Assembly (NCBI RefSeq): GCF_019219825.1 | Contig: NZ_JAHUXH010000026.1 | Location: forward strand, 1-64,000 | Direction of reading: 5' to 3' | Source of the DNA: Streptomyces sp. TRM70350 | Lineage (GTDB): Bacteria; Actinomycetota; Actinomycetes; Streptomycetales; Streptomycetaceae | Length of the DNA stretch: 64,000 nt | Shown: piece after piece, positions 40,675 to 50,700 of the stretch | Layout: each line of letters begins with the position of its first letter | Position numbering within the stretch: position 1 is the first letter of the stretch | Program-made: the position numbers and the translations under genes | Notes under the pieces: model-generated | What the model was told of the DNA's origin: nothing | The model's database searches: none | Seen by the model: only the letters and a program-made list of their open reading frames with translations

Positions 40675-41526
40675 GTGCCCAAGGTGTCCTCGCTGATCGT
40701 TCCGTATGCGGCGTATCTGCGCGTGTACGAGCCGCTGGCCGCCTTCCCGGAGCCGGAGCGCGACCACTGGGCACGCTACGCGCGCCGCCCCGACCGCCCC
40801 TCGTACCAGGACGAACTGCGCCGCTCCCTGGCCGACTTGCTGCCCACGCCGCCGGTCCCGGTGCCGGTGCACGAGAGCGGTGACGCCTTCGTGCTGGAGG
40901 CCGAAGGGGTGATCCACATCTGCCCCTGGCGGACCCGGCTGCGCGGCTGGCAGGCGCTCGGCGGCCTCGCCGAGGAGCTCCCGCCCCCGCTCCTGGACGC
41001 CGTGCTGCCGCCATTGGTGCGCCACCAGGCGACCCAGGACTACGAGCGCTGGCTGGCCGGCAACCCCGACGCCCGCCCCTGGATCCGCACGGCGACCTGG
41101 CAGGTGCCGCTGAACTGGTTCGTCCTCGTCTCCGACGAGGAGCGGGAGTACGACAAGGGCTCCGGCGGCACCGACGACGCCCCGCCGGTGCTGCGCTACC
41201 GCACGCCCATGGTGCAGGCCCGGCGCCGGGTGGCCCGCGCCCTGCGCACGCTCAAGAACGCCATGGACGAGGGGCCGCTGATCGACGGGCTGGTGGACGT
41301 CGGGCGGTGGCTGGAGGAATTCCATCCGCGCTCGCTGGTGGAGCTGGACTACGGCGGGCTGGTGCACGCCCTGCCGGCCGGTGACCTGGAGGGCGACCAC
41401 TCGGCGGCCGACGTGGCCGAGGGCATCGAGGCGCTGCGCGTCGGGGACGGGGTCGCGGCGGGCGAGGCCTACGGGCGGCTGGTGGAGCGCTGGCGGTCGG
41501 TGCGGGACCTGCGTTCGGCGAACTGA
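40675..41526 (+). CDS. Conserved hypothetical protein upstream of bldC
   Basis: The 283-aa product starts at GTG 40675 after GGGAGGGAG. It reads as a soluble alpha/beta protein: LIVPYAAYLRVYEPLAAF at the start, then WRTRLRGWQALGGLAEELP and VPLNWFVLVSDEEREY, and a C-terminal helical part ending in RWRSVRDLRSAN. No motif for a known activity is seen. It is oriented like bldC but 511 bp upstream, so probably in a separate unit, and is divergent from vdh. Confidence 0.8.
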   Translation: MPKVSSLIVPYAAYLRVYEPLAAFPEPERDHWARYARRPDRPSYQDELRRSLADLLPTPPVPVPVHESGDAFVLEAEGVIHICPWRTRLRGWQALGGLAEELPPPLLDAVLPPLVRHQATQDYERWLAGNPDARPWIRTATWQVPLNWFVLVSDEEREYDKGSGGTDDAPPVLRYRTPMVQARRRVARALRTLKNAMDEGPLIDGLVDVGRWLEEFHPRSLVELDYGGLVHALPAGDLEGDHSAADVAEGIEALRVGDGVAAGEAYGRLVERWRSVRDLRSAN

Positions 41527-42037
41527 CGTACTGTTCTGTGACGTACCTTACGTGGCGTCAACAAGGGATCTAGAGCGCTATCTGGGCGTATATGTCAAGT
41601 GTGTGATGCGTGCGACATGCGTGATGGAGCGCACGTACACGTCCCTTGCGGACCTTGCCCGCCCTCATGCCAAAATAGGACAAGGAGTCCGGGGAGGACT
41701 CCGTCCGTCCCTATGTGCTCAACTGTGGGTGGATTCTCCGCATTGCACGCTTTAGGGGGTCTGGTGACTCCTGATCGCCCTGTGACTGATCGTCACAGTG
41801 GCGTGACTGTCCGCTATGGCATGGTCCATCGGCATCCGTCGCTGATGAACACCTGGGAGGGCAATTCCATCGGTTTGGCCGACGCGGCTGGACAGATGGT
41901 GTAGTTGTAGTGCCGAGGACAAGCCGTTCGTCCTATAACCGACTCGACTCGCGTCTGCCATTTCGGGCAACGCGGGTCAAGGTGCAGAATTTAGAGGAAA
42001 GAACCGAGAAGGTTCGGTTCTCCCGAGGAGGCCGCTC
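41527..42037. other. Long upstream region of bldC
   Basis: No gene is supported in 511 bp. The region is more AT-rich than usual (GCTATCTGGGCGTATATGTC; GCCAAAATAGGACAAGG) and probably holds promoters and a long leader for bldC. A hairpin at 42000-42021 lies just before the ribosome binding site. Confidence 0.5.
42000..42021 (+). promoter_or_regulatory. Hairpin in the bldC leader next to the ribosome binding site
   Basis: AGAACCGA and TCGGTTCT form a perfect 8-bp stem with a 6-nt loop, three bases upstream of GAGGAGG, the bldC Shine-Dalgarno sequence. Confidence 0.5.
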
Positions 42038-42244
42038 ATGACCGCTCGCACCCCTGATGCCGAGCCGCTGCTGACCCCGGCTGAGGTCGCCACGATGTTC
42101 CGCGTCGACCCGAAGACGGTCACGCGGTGGGCGAAGGCCGGCAAGCTCACGTCCATCCGCACGCTCGGCGGGCACCGCCGCTACCGCGAGGCCGAGGTCC
42201 GCGCTCTGCTCGCGGGCATCCCGCAGCAGCGCAGCGAGGCCTGA
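42038..42244 (+). CDS. bldC: Developmental regulator BldC
   Basis: The 68-aa product starts at ATG 42038 after GAGGAGG. It is a lone MerR-type winged helix-turn-helix: LLTPAEVATMFRVDPKTVTR, WAKAGKLTSIRTLGG, HRRYREAEVRALL. BldC binds head-to-tail on direct repeats and holds back sporulation genes, keeping vegetative growth going long enough. Length and sequence match the Streptomyces protein. A strong T-tailed terminator follows. Confidence 0.97.
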   Translation: MTARTPDAEPLLTPAEVATMFRVDPKTVTRWAKAGKLTSIRTLGGHRRYREAEVRALLAGIPQQRSEA

Positions 42245-42639
42245 ACAACTGAATAACGGGACGAACCGGCCGGTCCCCCAACCTGCCGAGGCGTCCGAAA
42301 GCAAGCTCCAAGCGACGCGGGTTCTGCCCCAACAGGGCCCTCGCCCAAGGCTTCAGGCAACTGACAGGGTGCGTCGTCGATCGCGCTGGACTCCGCCGGG
42401 TCCAGCGCGATCTTTTTTGTGCGCGGGATCACCAGGCTGTGGGTGGGCTTGTCGGAGTCTGGGGAGGGGTGTCGGAGCTGCTGTGAGGGATCTCTTCGGG
42501 GCGGTGCAATTGCACATATTAAATTGACCGGTTGTAGGAGATGGGTAAGTACCGTCGTTTCAGAAACTCATGCAGTGACTCCCGTCACATGCCAGGGTGC
42601 TTGTTGCCTCTGACCTATGTGCGGTAGGGGAGTTGAGAG
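42245..42639. other. Intergenic region after bldC
   Basis: Contains the bldC terminator (42380-42418) and a relatively AT-rich stretch (TGCACATATTAAATTGACCGG near 42508). No gene is supported. Confidence 0.5.
42380..42418 (+). terminator. Rho-independent terminator of bldC
   Basis: A 12-bp stem (ATCGCGCTGGAC with its complement) closes an 8-nt loop and is followed by TTTTTT, a U tract that most Streptomyces terminators lack. Confidence 0.9.
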
Positions 42640-42831
42640 TCATGCACCGGAAGGACGCTCCCGCTCGACGCCCTCCTCCGGGGCGTCCGACGCCCGCGGC
42701 GTGGAGTCCATGGCGAGCCGCAGCAGGCGATGGCAGACGGGGCAGTGCCGGGTGAGATGCCGGTACGACGACGCGGCCGACAGATGTGCACGCAGCAGCG
42801 CCCGCGTCTCATGCCTCGCCGATGCCGCCAT
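42640..42831 (-). CDS. DUF6274 family small protein
   Basis: The 63-aa product starts at ATG 42831, five bases after GGAGGT. The core RHETRALLRAHLSAASSYRH then LTRHCPVCHRLLRLAM carries CPVCH, a zinc-binding-like CxxCH pair with nearby histidines. The C-terminal third is charged and disordered. This family is common in Streptomyces; no function is known. It lies on the opposite strand to bldC and next to a tRNA-Asp relic. Confidence 0.85.
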   Translation of the reverse strand: MAASARHETRALLRAHLSAASSYRHLTRHCPVCHRLLRLAMDSTPRASDAPEEGVERERPSGA

Positions 42832-42922
42832 ACGCCACCTCCGGGGGCCCTGCGGGCGTGCTGCCCTGGTTTCTGAGTACCGACCGAATGTGACGCCGTC
42901 AAGACGGCGTAGAGCGCATACG

Positions 42923-42956
42923 AAGGAGCCCGGGTTCCGAAGAACCCGGGCTCCTT
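42923..42956. terminator. Hairpin terminator near tRNA-Asp
   Basis: AAGGAGCCCGGGTTC pairs perfectly with GAACCCGGGCTCCTT around a 4-nt loop. It lies downstream of the tRNA-Asp gene and its relic on the minus strand. Confidence 0.75.
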
Positions 42957-42961
42957 GTTGA

Positions 42962-43034
42962 TGCGGTCCTGACGGGATGTGCTCTGTTCGACTGCGGCTG
43001 CGCCGCGGGCGCGGCCTCCACCTTGACAGGGTGG
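42962..43034 (-). pseudogene. Broken tRNA-Asp copy
   Basis: The acceptor and part of the T-arm (42962-42978) and the anticodon arm with its flanks (43011-43034) are identical to the intact tRNA-Asp at 43108-43182. The T-loop between them is replaced by a longer unrelated GC-rich stretch (24 bp longer), and nothing matches beyond 43034, so the 5' half is lost. Confidence 0.8.
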
Positions 43035-43107
43035 GTCGCGGCGTTCGGGGCGTGGTCATGAGTGAGGCCCGCTTCCCCTGATGGGCGCGGGCCTCACTCG
43101 CTCTGTG

Positions 43108-43182
43108 CGGTCCTGACGGGATTTGAACCCGCGGCCTCCACCTTGACAGGGTGGCGAGCACTCCAAACTGCTCCACAGGACC
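43108..43182 (-). tRNA. tRNA-Asp(GTC), first copy
   Basis: The 75-nt gene has acceptor GGTCCTG/CAGGACC, anticodon loop CTGTCAA (GTC) and T loop TTCAAAT. It is identical to the copy at 47478-47552. Confidence 0.95.
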
Positions 43183-43275
43183 AGGTTTCGCGGCGCCATT
43201 CGTGCGTTGCGCTGCGAGAAGAGACTGTACAGGAGCGTGGGCGCCGGGTCGAACTCACTTGGTGTGCAGGATCCG

Positions 43276-46200
43276 TTACGGGGCCGCCGCGTCGATCGCC
43301 TTCACGATCCGCTTGTCCGACACGGGGTACGCCGTGCCCAGCGCGTGCGCGAAGTAGCTGACCCGGAGTTCCTCGATCATCCAGCGGATGTCCAGCACCG
43401 AGGCGGGGACCGGGCGGCCCTGCGGCATCTGCTCCAGCAGCCACGCGTACTCGTCCTGCATCTCGTGGACCTTCTCCATGCGCGTGGTGTCCCGCTGGAC
43501 GTTCGTCGGCATCTGCTGCAGGCGGCGGTCCGCGGCCACCAGGTAGCGCATCAGGTGCGGCAGGCGGCCCAGCCCCGTCTCCGTGACGAACCCGGGCTTC
43601 ACAAGGGCGTCCAGCTGCCTGCGTACGTCCTGGAGGTTCGGCAGCAGCGCGGGGCTGCGTACGGCCTTCAGGCGGCGCTCACAGGACTGCCAGGCGGCGA
43701 GGACCTGCTGCACCTGGCCCACCGTACGCACCGTCGTGTCGACGATCTCGGCGCGCACCTTGTCGTAGAGCTTGCGATACGACCCCTCGTCCCACGCCGG
43801 CCCCCCGAAGTCGGCGATCAGCTTGTCCGCCGCCGCCATCGCGCAGTCGTCGAACAGGGCCTGGATGGAGCCGTGCGGGTTGGCGGAGAGGGCGAGCTTC
43901 TGGGCGTTCGTCAGGCGGTCGCTCGCGAATTTCGCGGGATTGACCGGGATGTTGCGCAGGATGAGGCGGCGCGTGCCCTGCCACATGGCCTCCGCCTGTT
44001 CCGCCTCGGTGTCGAAGAGGCGTACGGAGACCGTGTTCGCCGTCGGTCCGTCGTCGACGAGCGCCGGGTACGCCTTCACCGGCTGGCCGGCGCGGCGGGT
44101 CTCGAAGACGCGGGTGAGGGTGCCGATGGTCCAGTCGGTCAGGCCCTTGCGCTCGACGGACTCGCCGCCCCGGCGCTCCGCGGTGGCCGCGGCGGCCTGC
44201 GAGAGGGCCTTGCGGGCCTTCGGCTTCAGCTGGAGCTTCAGTGCCTGAAGATCCTTGTCCTCGGCCAGCTTGCGGCGCCGCTCGTCGACGATCCGGAAGG
44301 TGATCCGCAGATGGTCGGGGACCTTCGCCCAGTCGAAGTCGTCGGCGGTGAGGGGCACGCCGACCATCCGCTTCAGCTCGCGGGCCATGGTGGTGGTGAG
44401 GGGCTCCTGCAGCGGCACGGCCGTGTCCAGGAAGCGCTTCGCGAAGTTCGGCGCGGGGACGTAGTTGCGGCGGATCGGCTTCGGGAGCGAGCGGATGAGC
44501 TCCGTGACCAGTTCCTCCCGCAGGCCCGGGATCTGCCAGTCGAAGCCCTCCTCGGTGACCTGGTTGAGGACCTGGAGCGGGATGTGGACGGTGACGCCGT
44601 CGGCGTCCGCGCCCGGCTCGAACTGGTAGGTCACCTTGAACTTGAGCGGGCCCTGACGCCAGGAGTCCGGGTAGTCCGCCTTCGTGACCGCCTCCGCCGA
44701 CTCGCGGATCAGCATCTCGCGCTCGAAGTCGAGGAAGTCGGGCTGCTCGTGCCGCTTGCGCTTCCACCAGGAGTCGAAGTGGGCGCCGGAGACCACGTGT
44801 TCGGGGACCCGCTGGTCGTAGAAGTCGAACAGGGTCTCGTCGTCGACCAGGATGCCCCGGCGGCGGGCCCGGTGCTCCAACTCCTCGACCTCGGTGAGGA
44901 GTCTGCGGTTGTCGGCGAAGAACTTGTGGTGCGTGCGCCAGTCGCCCTCGACCAGCGCGTTGCGAATGAAAAGCTCCCGGGAGACTTCCGGGTCGATCCG
45001 GCCGTAGTTCACCTTCCGCTGGGCGACGATCGGCACGCCGTACAGCGTGACCTTCTCGTACGCCATCACGGCGGCCTGGTCCTTCTCCCAGTGCGGTTCG
45101 CTGTACGTCCGCTTGATCAGATGCCCGGCGAGGGGTTCGACCCACTCGGGTTCGATCCTGGCGTTGACGCGGGCCCACAGGCGGGAGGTCTCCACCAGCT
45201 CGGCGGACATCACGAAGCGCGGCTGCTTCTTGAAGAGGGCCGAGCCGGGGAAGATCGCGAACTTGGCGTTGCGGGCGCCCAGGTACTCGTTCTTGTTGCC
45301 GTCCTTCACCTCCTTCATGCCGATGTGCGAGAGCAGACCGGCGAGGAGGGAGACGTGGATGCGGTCGGCGGGGGCCTCGTCCTCGTTGAGGTGGATGCCC
45401 ATCTGCTTGGCGACCGTGCGCAGCTGGGTGTAGATGTCCTGCCATTCGCGGATGCGCAGGAAGTTCAGGTACTCCTGCTTGCACATGCGGCGGAAGGACG
45501 ACGAGCCGCGTTCGCGTTGCTGCTCGCGGAGGTAGCGCCAGAGGTTGAGGTAGGCGAGGAAGTCGCTCGTCTCGTCCTTGAAGCGGGCGTGCTGCTGGTC
45601 GGCCTGGGTCTGTTTGTCGGCGGGGCGTTCGCGGGGGTCCTGGATGGAGAGCGCGGCGGCTATCACCATGACCTCGCGGACACAGCCGTTCTTGTCGGCC
45701 TCCAGGACCATACGGGCCAGGCGCGGGTCGACCGGGAGCTGGGCGAGCTTGCGGCCGGTGTCCGTGAGGCGCCCCCGCGGGTCCTTCTGCGTGGGGTCCA
45801 GCGCGCCCAGTTCCTGCAGGAGTTGGACGCCGTCGCGGATGTTGCGGTGGTCCGGCGGGTCGATGAAGGGGAACTTCTCGATGTCGCCGAGGCCGGCGGC
45901 GGTCATCTGCAGGATGACGCTGGCCAGGTTGGTGCGGAGGATCTCCGCGTCCGTGAACTCGGGGCGGGCGAGGAAGTCGTCCTCGCTGTAGAGGCGGATG
46001 CAGATGCCGTCGCTGGTGCGGCCGCAGCGGCCCTTGCGCTGGTTGGCGCTGGCCTGGGAGATCGGCTCGATGGGCAGGCGCTGGACCTTGGTGCGGTGGC
46101 TGTAGCGGGAGATCCGGGCGAAGCCGGGGTCGATGACGTACTTGATGCCCGGGACCGTGAGGGAGGTCTCGGCGACGTTGGTCGCCAGCACGATCCTGCG

Positions 46201-47229
46201 TCCGGTGTGGGGCTGGAAGACGCGGTGCTGCTCGGCGTGGGAGAGGCGGGCGTAGAGGGGGAGGATCTCCGTGAAGCGGTACTGCTTCTTGGTGAGGGCG
46301 TCCGCGGTGTCGCGGATCTCGCGTTCGCCGGAGAGGAAGACCAGGATGTCGCCCTGGCCCTCCTGCTGGAGTTCCTCCACGGCGTCGATGATCGCGGTGA
46401 TCTGGTCGCGGTCGGCGTCGTCGGAGTCCTCTTCGAGCAGGGGGCGGTAGCGGACCTCCACGGGGTAGGTGCGGCCGCTGACCTCGATGATCGGGGCGTC
46501 GCCGAAGTGCCGGGAGAAGCGCTCGGGGTCGATGGTCGCCGAGGTGATGACGACCTTGAGGTCGGGGCGCCTGGGGAGGAGCTGGGCGAGGTAGCCGAGC
46601 AGGAAGTCGATGTTGAGGGAGCGCTCGTGGGCCTCGTCGATGATGATCGTGTCGTAGGCGCGCAGCTCGCGGTCGGTCTGGATCTCGGCGAGCAGGATGC
46701 CGTCGGTCATCAGCTTGATGAAGGTGGCGTCCGGGTTCACCTGGTCGGTGAAGCGGACCTTCCAGCCGACGGCCTCACCGAGCGGGGTGTCCAGCTCCTC
46801 GGCCACCCGCTCGGCGACGGTACGGGCGGCGATACGGCGGGGCTGGGTGTGGCCGATCATGCCGCGGACGCCGCGACCGAGTTCGAGGCAGATCTTGGGG
46901 ATCTGCGTCGTCTTTCCGGACCCGGTCTCACCGGCGACGATCACGACCTGGTGGTCGCGGATGGCGTCGGCGATCTCGTCCCTCTTCTGGCTGACCGGGA
47001 GCTGCGGCGGGTAGGTGACCGCGGGCACCTGGGCACGCCGGTCGGCCATGCGTGCCTCGGCCTTCTCGATCTCCGCCTCGATCTCGGCGAGCACGGCGGC
47101 ACGGGCCTCCGGCTTGCGGATCTTCCGTGCGCCTTCGAGCCTGCGGCCGAGCCGGTGCGCGTCGCGCAGGGAGAGGGCGGTGAGGCGGGGGGCGAGCGCG
47201 CCGGGGGCGGGGGCAGGGTGCGTAGACAT
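43276..47229 (-). CDS. hrpA: ATP-dependent RNA helicase HrpA (DEAH)
   Basis: The 1317-aa product starts at ATG 47229 (MSTHPAPAPGALAPR). The helicase core has motif I AGETGSGKTTQ (about 97-107), Ia TQPRRIAA, DEAH box IIIDEAHERS, III SATIDPERF and VI QRKGRCGR. The helicase-associated and OB-fold domains follow, then the long HrpA-specific C-terminal extension (DUF3418, about 680-1300). The length matches HrpA (about 1300 aa). It is implicated in RNA processing and rescue of stalled ribosomes. tRNA-Asp genes flank both ends. Confidence 0.96.
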   Translation of the reverse strand: MSTHPAPAPGALAPRLTALSLRDAHRLGRRLEGARKIRKPEARAAVLAEIEAEIEKAEARMADRRAQVPAVTYPPQLPVSQKRDEIADAIRDHQVVIVAGETGSGKTTQIPKICLELGRGVRGMIGHTQPRRIAARTVAERVAEELDTPLGEAVGWKVRFTDQVNPDATFIKLMTDGILLAEIQTDRELRAYDTIIIDEAHERSLNIDFLLGYLAQLLPRRPDLKVVITSATIDPERFSRHFGDAPIIEVSGRTYPVEVRYRPLLEEDSDDADRDQITAIIDAVEELQQEGQGDILVFLSGEREIRDTADALTKKQYRFTEILPLYARLSHAEQHRVFQPHTGRRIVLATNVAETSLTVPGIKYVIDPGFARISRYSHRTKVQRLPIEPISQASANQRKGRCGRTSDGICIRLYSEDDFLARPEFTDAEILRTNLASVILQMTAAGLGDIEKFPFIDPPDHRNIRDGVQLLQELGALDPTQKDPRGRLTDTGRKLAQLPVDPRLARMVLEADKNGCVREVMVIAAALSIQDPRERPADKQTQADQQHARFKDETSDFLAYLNLWRYLREQQRERGSSSFRRMCKQEYLNFLRIREWQDIYTQLRTVAKQMGIHLNEDEAPADRIHVSLLAGLLSHIGMKEVKDGNKNEYLGARNAKFAIFPGSALFKKQPRFVMSAELVETSRLWARVNARIEPEWVEPLAGHLIKRTYSEPHWEKDQAAVMAYEKVTLYGVPIVAQRKVNYGRIDPEVSRELFIRNALVEGDWRTHHKFFADNRRLLTEVEELEHRARRRGILVDDETLFDFYDQRVPEHVVSGAHFDSWWKRKRHEQPDFLDFEREMLIRESAEAVTKADYPDSWRQGPLKFKVTYQFEPGADADGVTVHIPLQVLNQVTEEGFDWQIPGLREELVTELIRSLPKPIRRNYVPAPNFAKRFLDTAVPLQEPLTTTMARELKRMVGVPLTADDFDWAKVPDHLRITFRIVDERRRKLAEDKDLQALKLQLKPKARKALSQAAAATAERRGGESVERKGLTDWTIGTLTRVFETRRAGQPVKAYPALVDDGPTANTVSVRLFDTEAEQAEAMWQGTRRLILRNIPVNPAKFASDRLTNAQKLALSANPHGSIQALFDDCAMAAADKLIADFGGPAWDEGSYRKLYDKVRAEIVDTTVRTVGQVQQVLAAWQSCERRLKAVRSPALLPNLQDVRRQLDALVKPGFVTETGLGRLPHLMRYLVAADRRLQQMPTNVQRDTTRMEKVHEMQDEYAWLLEQMPQGRPVPASVLDIRWMIEELRVSYFAHALGTAYPVSDKRIVKAIDAAAP

Positions 47230-47328
47230 ACGCGATCCAGGATCGCACCTCGCCCGAACGACTGGCGAACCAATTGCTCGGGGCACGGCTGGGAGCGGCA
47301 CGGAGGCAAACACCACACCGACGTCAAA

Positions 47329-47358
47329 AAGCCCCTCTCCGATCTGTCCGGAGAGGGG
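47329..47358. terminator. Hairpin between hrpA and tRNA-Phe
   Basis: AAGCCCCTCTCC pairs with GGAGAGGGGCTGCTT around a short loop, downstream of tRNA-Phe on the minus strand. Confidence 0.65.
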
Positions 47359-47381
47359 CTGCTTGCCCTGGTGGGCTGTTG

Positions 47382-47455
47382 TGGCTGGGGCCGGGGTCGA
47401 ACCGGCGACCTTCCGCTTTTCAGGCGGACGCTCGTACCAACTGAGCTACCCAGCC
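47382..47455 (-). tRNA. tRNA-Phe(GAA)
   Basis: The 74-nt gene has acceptor GGCTGGG/CCCAGCC, anticodon loop CTGAAAA (GAA) and T loop TTCGACC. tRNA-Asp lies 22 bp upstream of it. Confidence 0.95.
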
Positions 47456-47477
47456 ACGGGGTTTGTGGAACCCCGAG

Positions 47478-47552
47478 CGGTCCTGACGGGATTTGAACCC
47501 GCGGCCTCCACCTTGACAGGGTGGCGAGCACTCCAAACTGCTCCACAGGACC
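47478..47552 (-). tRNA. tRNA-Asp(GTC), second copy
   Basis: The 75-nt sequence is identical to tRNA-Asp at 43108-43182; probably cotranscribed with tRNA-Phe. Confidence 0.95.
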
Positions 47553-47722
47553 AGGCTGTTGCGTACGACAGTGTCGCACACGGCGAGGTGGGTCTCCAAA
47601 ACGAGTGGAAGAAAGCTGCCGGGAGTTGGTCTCCCCTTGGCTGACCTGCACTTTCTTGGTGCCCGATGTCGCTGGATCAGCATATCAGAGGGTGGATGGT
47701 GCCCCGTACCGGTTAATTCCGC

Positions 47723-50700
47723 TCACGGGCCCGTGTGGACGTAGGCCGCCCACCAGAGGGGGTCGCTGTTCTCGCGGCGCAGGCGCTGGACGGCGGTGTG
47801 GAGGGCCTGGGCCGCCTGGTCGGGGGTGGTCAGGCCCGCGTAGAAGGTGTCCGCCACTTTCAGGGCGCAGGCGTCGTCCACTGCCCACTGGGCGGCGACG
47901 ACGTGGGGGAAGCCCGCCAGCTGGAGGGTGCCGGCGAGGTGGGCGGCCTCGTCGGGGACGGCGGCGGCGCCCCGGGCCGTCTCGCAGGCCGAGAGGAAGG
48001 CCAGCTGGGCGTCGGTCAGGCGGAGGCGGGAGATGTCCGCGACCGTCAGGGGGCCGGACTGCTCGTGGTCGTGGAGGTAGAGGGCGCCGCTCGCGGAGTC
48101 GGTGGGGTCCTGGGTGCCGTGGCCGGAGAAGTGCAGGCACGGGTGGGTGGGAAGGTGCTGGAGGAGTGCCTCGCGGGTTGCCTGGGGGCCCGTGAGGACG
48201 GTGGTGTGCGGGATGCGGTGGGAGAGTCGTCGTACTTCCGCGGCGGCGTGGGGCAGGGGTGGGAGGCCGGGGGTGGCGGACTGGTCCACGGCCAGCATGC
48301 GGGGGGTGGCGGGAGGCGTGGGGCGGGTCTGGGCGGCCGACAGGGCTCGGAGGGTTGTGGTGTAGGAGCAGATGTAGTGGTCGGGGAGGGAGGGGCCCTT
48401 TCTGCCCGTGTAGTGGCCTGCCGCGTGGAGGGGGAGGAGGGTGAGCAGGCCTGTGGGGCACCACCAGAGGCGGCGGGAGGTGGGGGTGTCGTCGGGCAGG
48501 GCGGCCAGGACCGGGGCCGCCACCGTGTCCCAGAGCCAGGCGAGGGTGCGGGTGAGGATGCGCTGGGCCCGCCAGGCGTCGGCCGGGGAGCGGCCGATGG
48601 CGGACAGGGCGTCCAGCAGGGCCTCGGTGCGGTGGATCAGGCCGTCGTCCTCGGTGAGGTGGAGGTCGGGGAGCGGGACGGTGTGGACGTCGGTTCGGGT
48701 GACGACGAGGGCGTCGCAGCGCACGGTGCTGGTGTTGACGACGACCACGGGGCCGTGCGCGGCGGCGGACTGGAGCCGTTCGAGGGAGGGGAGCCGGAGG
48801 AAGTCCTCCAGGCCGGGCAGCTCCCGGACGCGGGCCACCAAGGCGTCCATTTCCTGGGCGAGTTCCCGGCGCTGCTCCGCCGCCGCTCGCTGGGCGCGCG
48901 CCGGGTGGGGGGCGCCCGTGGTGTCGGCGGAGGGCTGGTCCAGCAGGGCGCGGATCTCCCGGATGCGGTCGGCGAGGTGCGGGGCCCGTTCCCGTAGGTC
49001 GGTCATGTCGTCGCGGGCGTCCAGGGCCTGCGCGAGGAGTACGCCGCGGCCCTGTTCCAGCAGACGCAGGGCCTCGTGGGGGCGGCCGGTGCTGAGGGCG
49101 ACGGCGGCCGCCTCGCCGGCCACGCCCGCCGCGCGGCCGAGGGCGTCGAGGCGGTCGCGGCGGTCCAGGCCGTGCCAGGCCAGCAGGGGCAGTTCGGCGA
49201 TGGCGGCGCGGTAGGCGTCCAGGGCCTCGTGCCACTCGCCGGCGGCGGTGGCCGCCATGGCCCAGGTGCGGGCGGCGCGGAAGCGGACCGCCGCGGGGGC
49301 GGTGGCGATGCCGGTGGACTGGCGGAACAGGTCGAACGCGGTGGCCAGGTCGTCGGGGTCGCCCTCCAGGCGGGCGCGGGCGACCAGGGCCTGGCCGAGG
49401 GTGGACAGGCTCGACGCGCGTTGGGGGTGGTCCTCGGGGGTGGCCCGCAGGGCTGTGCGGGCCGCGCTCGCCGCCTCGGTGAGGGTGGCGGGGTCGTCGC
49501 GCTCGGCGGCCAGGAGCGCCGTGCAGAGGTTGGTGAGCAGGAGCGGGCGCCGCGGGTGCCCGGCGGGGCAGAGGCGGATGGCGTGTCTGATGTGGTCGAT
49601 CGCCTCGTCGGCGTCGGCCGGCCGGTTCCGGCCGTCGGAGCGGGCGCGCAGGGCGAGCGCCAGGTTGGACAGGTGGGTGGCGCGTTGCGGGTGGTCGTCG
49701 GGGACGCTGTCGGCCGCCGCGCGGGCCGCCTCGACGGCCTCGTCGCCGTCGGCGGGTACGCCGGTGCGCCCGTACCGGGAGATGAGGGCCACGGCGAGGT
49801 TGCTGCGGTGCAGGGACTCGTCGACGTGCCCGGGGGGCAGTGCGCGTACGGCGGCCCGGCACACCTCGATCGACTCGTCCAGGTCGTCGAGGGCGCCCGA
49901 CCACTCGTACCGGCGGCGCAGGGCGATGCCCAGGTTCGTCAGGTGGACGACGAGGACGGTGGTGTCCGAGGGCGCCGTCGCCTCGACGGACTCCCGGCCC
50001 GCCCGCACCGCGTCGGCCAGGTCCTGCTGGGCGCCGTACGAGCCGTAGCGGGCCTGCAGGGTGGTCGCCAGGTTGGACAGGTAGATGGCGCGGTCGGGGT
50101 GGTCGGCGGGAAGGGCCGCGACCGCCTGGCGGCTGAGGTCGACGGCGCGGTCGAGGTCGGCGCGGCCGCCGAGCCGCTCGGCGCGGACCCGGAGGGCGGC
50201 GCCGAGGTTGGACAGGCACTTGGCGCGGTCCGCGGGGCCGCGGTGCCGGGCGCGCAGGGCGTCCTCCAGGCGCCGTACCGCCTCGTCGAGGGCGGAGAGG
50301 TCGTCGTTCCGCTGGTACACCGCCTGCAGGGTGCGGCCCAGGTTGAACAGCACCTGGCCCGCGTGCTCGTGGCCGACGTCTGCGATCCGGTCGGCGGCGC
50401 GGCGGTTCCAGGCCAGCGCCTCGGCGAGGTCGTCGGGGGAGTTGGTGCGGCTGTGGCGCAGCAGCAGGGAGCCGCCGAGGTGGGACTCGTCGACGACCCG
50501 GTCCGGGTGGTCGGGGCTGTGCCGGATGGCTTCCTGGAAGGCGTCGATCGCCCGGTCGAGGTCGGCCGGGTCCGCCGTGGTGTCGAAGCGGCGGGTGTGG
50601 GCGTTGCCCAGCTCGGACAGGCAGACGCTGAGGGCGGTGGGGTGGTAGTCGGCGAGCAGTGCCCGGGCTCTGGTCAGGACGGTGATCGCCTCATCGGTGT

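Noticed and set aside
43207..47496. 1429-aa open frame opposite hrpA
   Set aside because: Its translation is the antisense of hrpA in GC-rich DNA and shows no domain.
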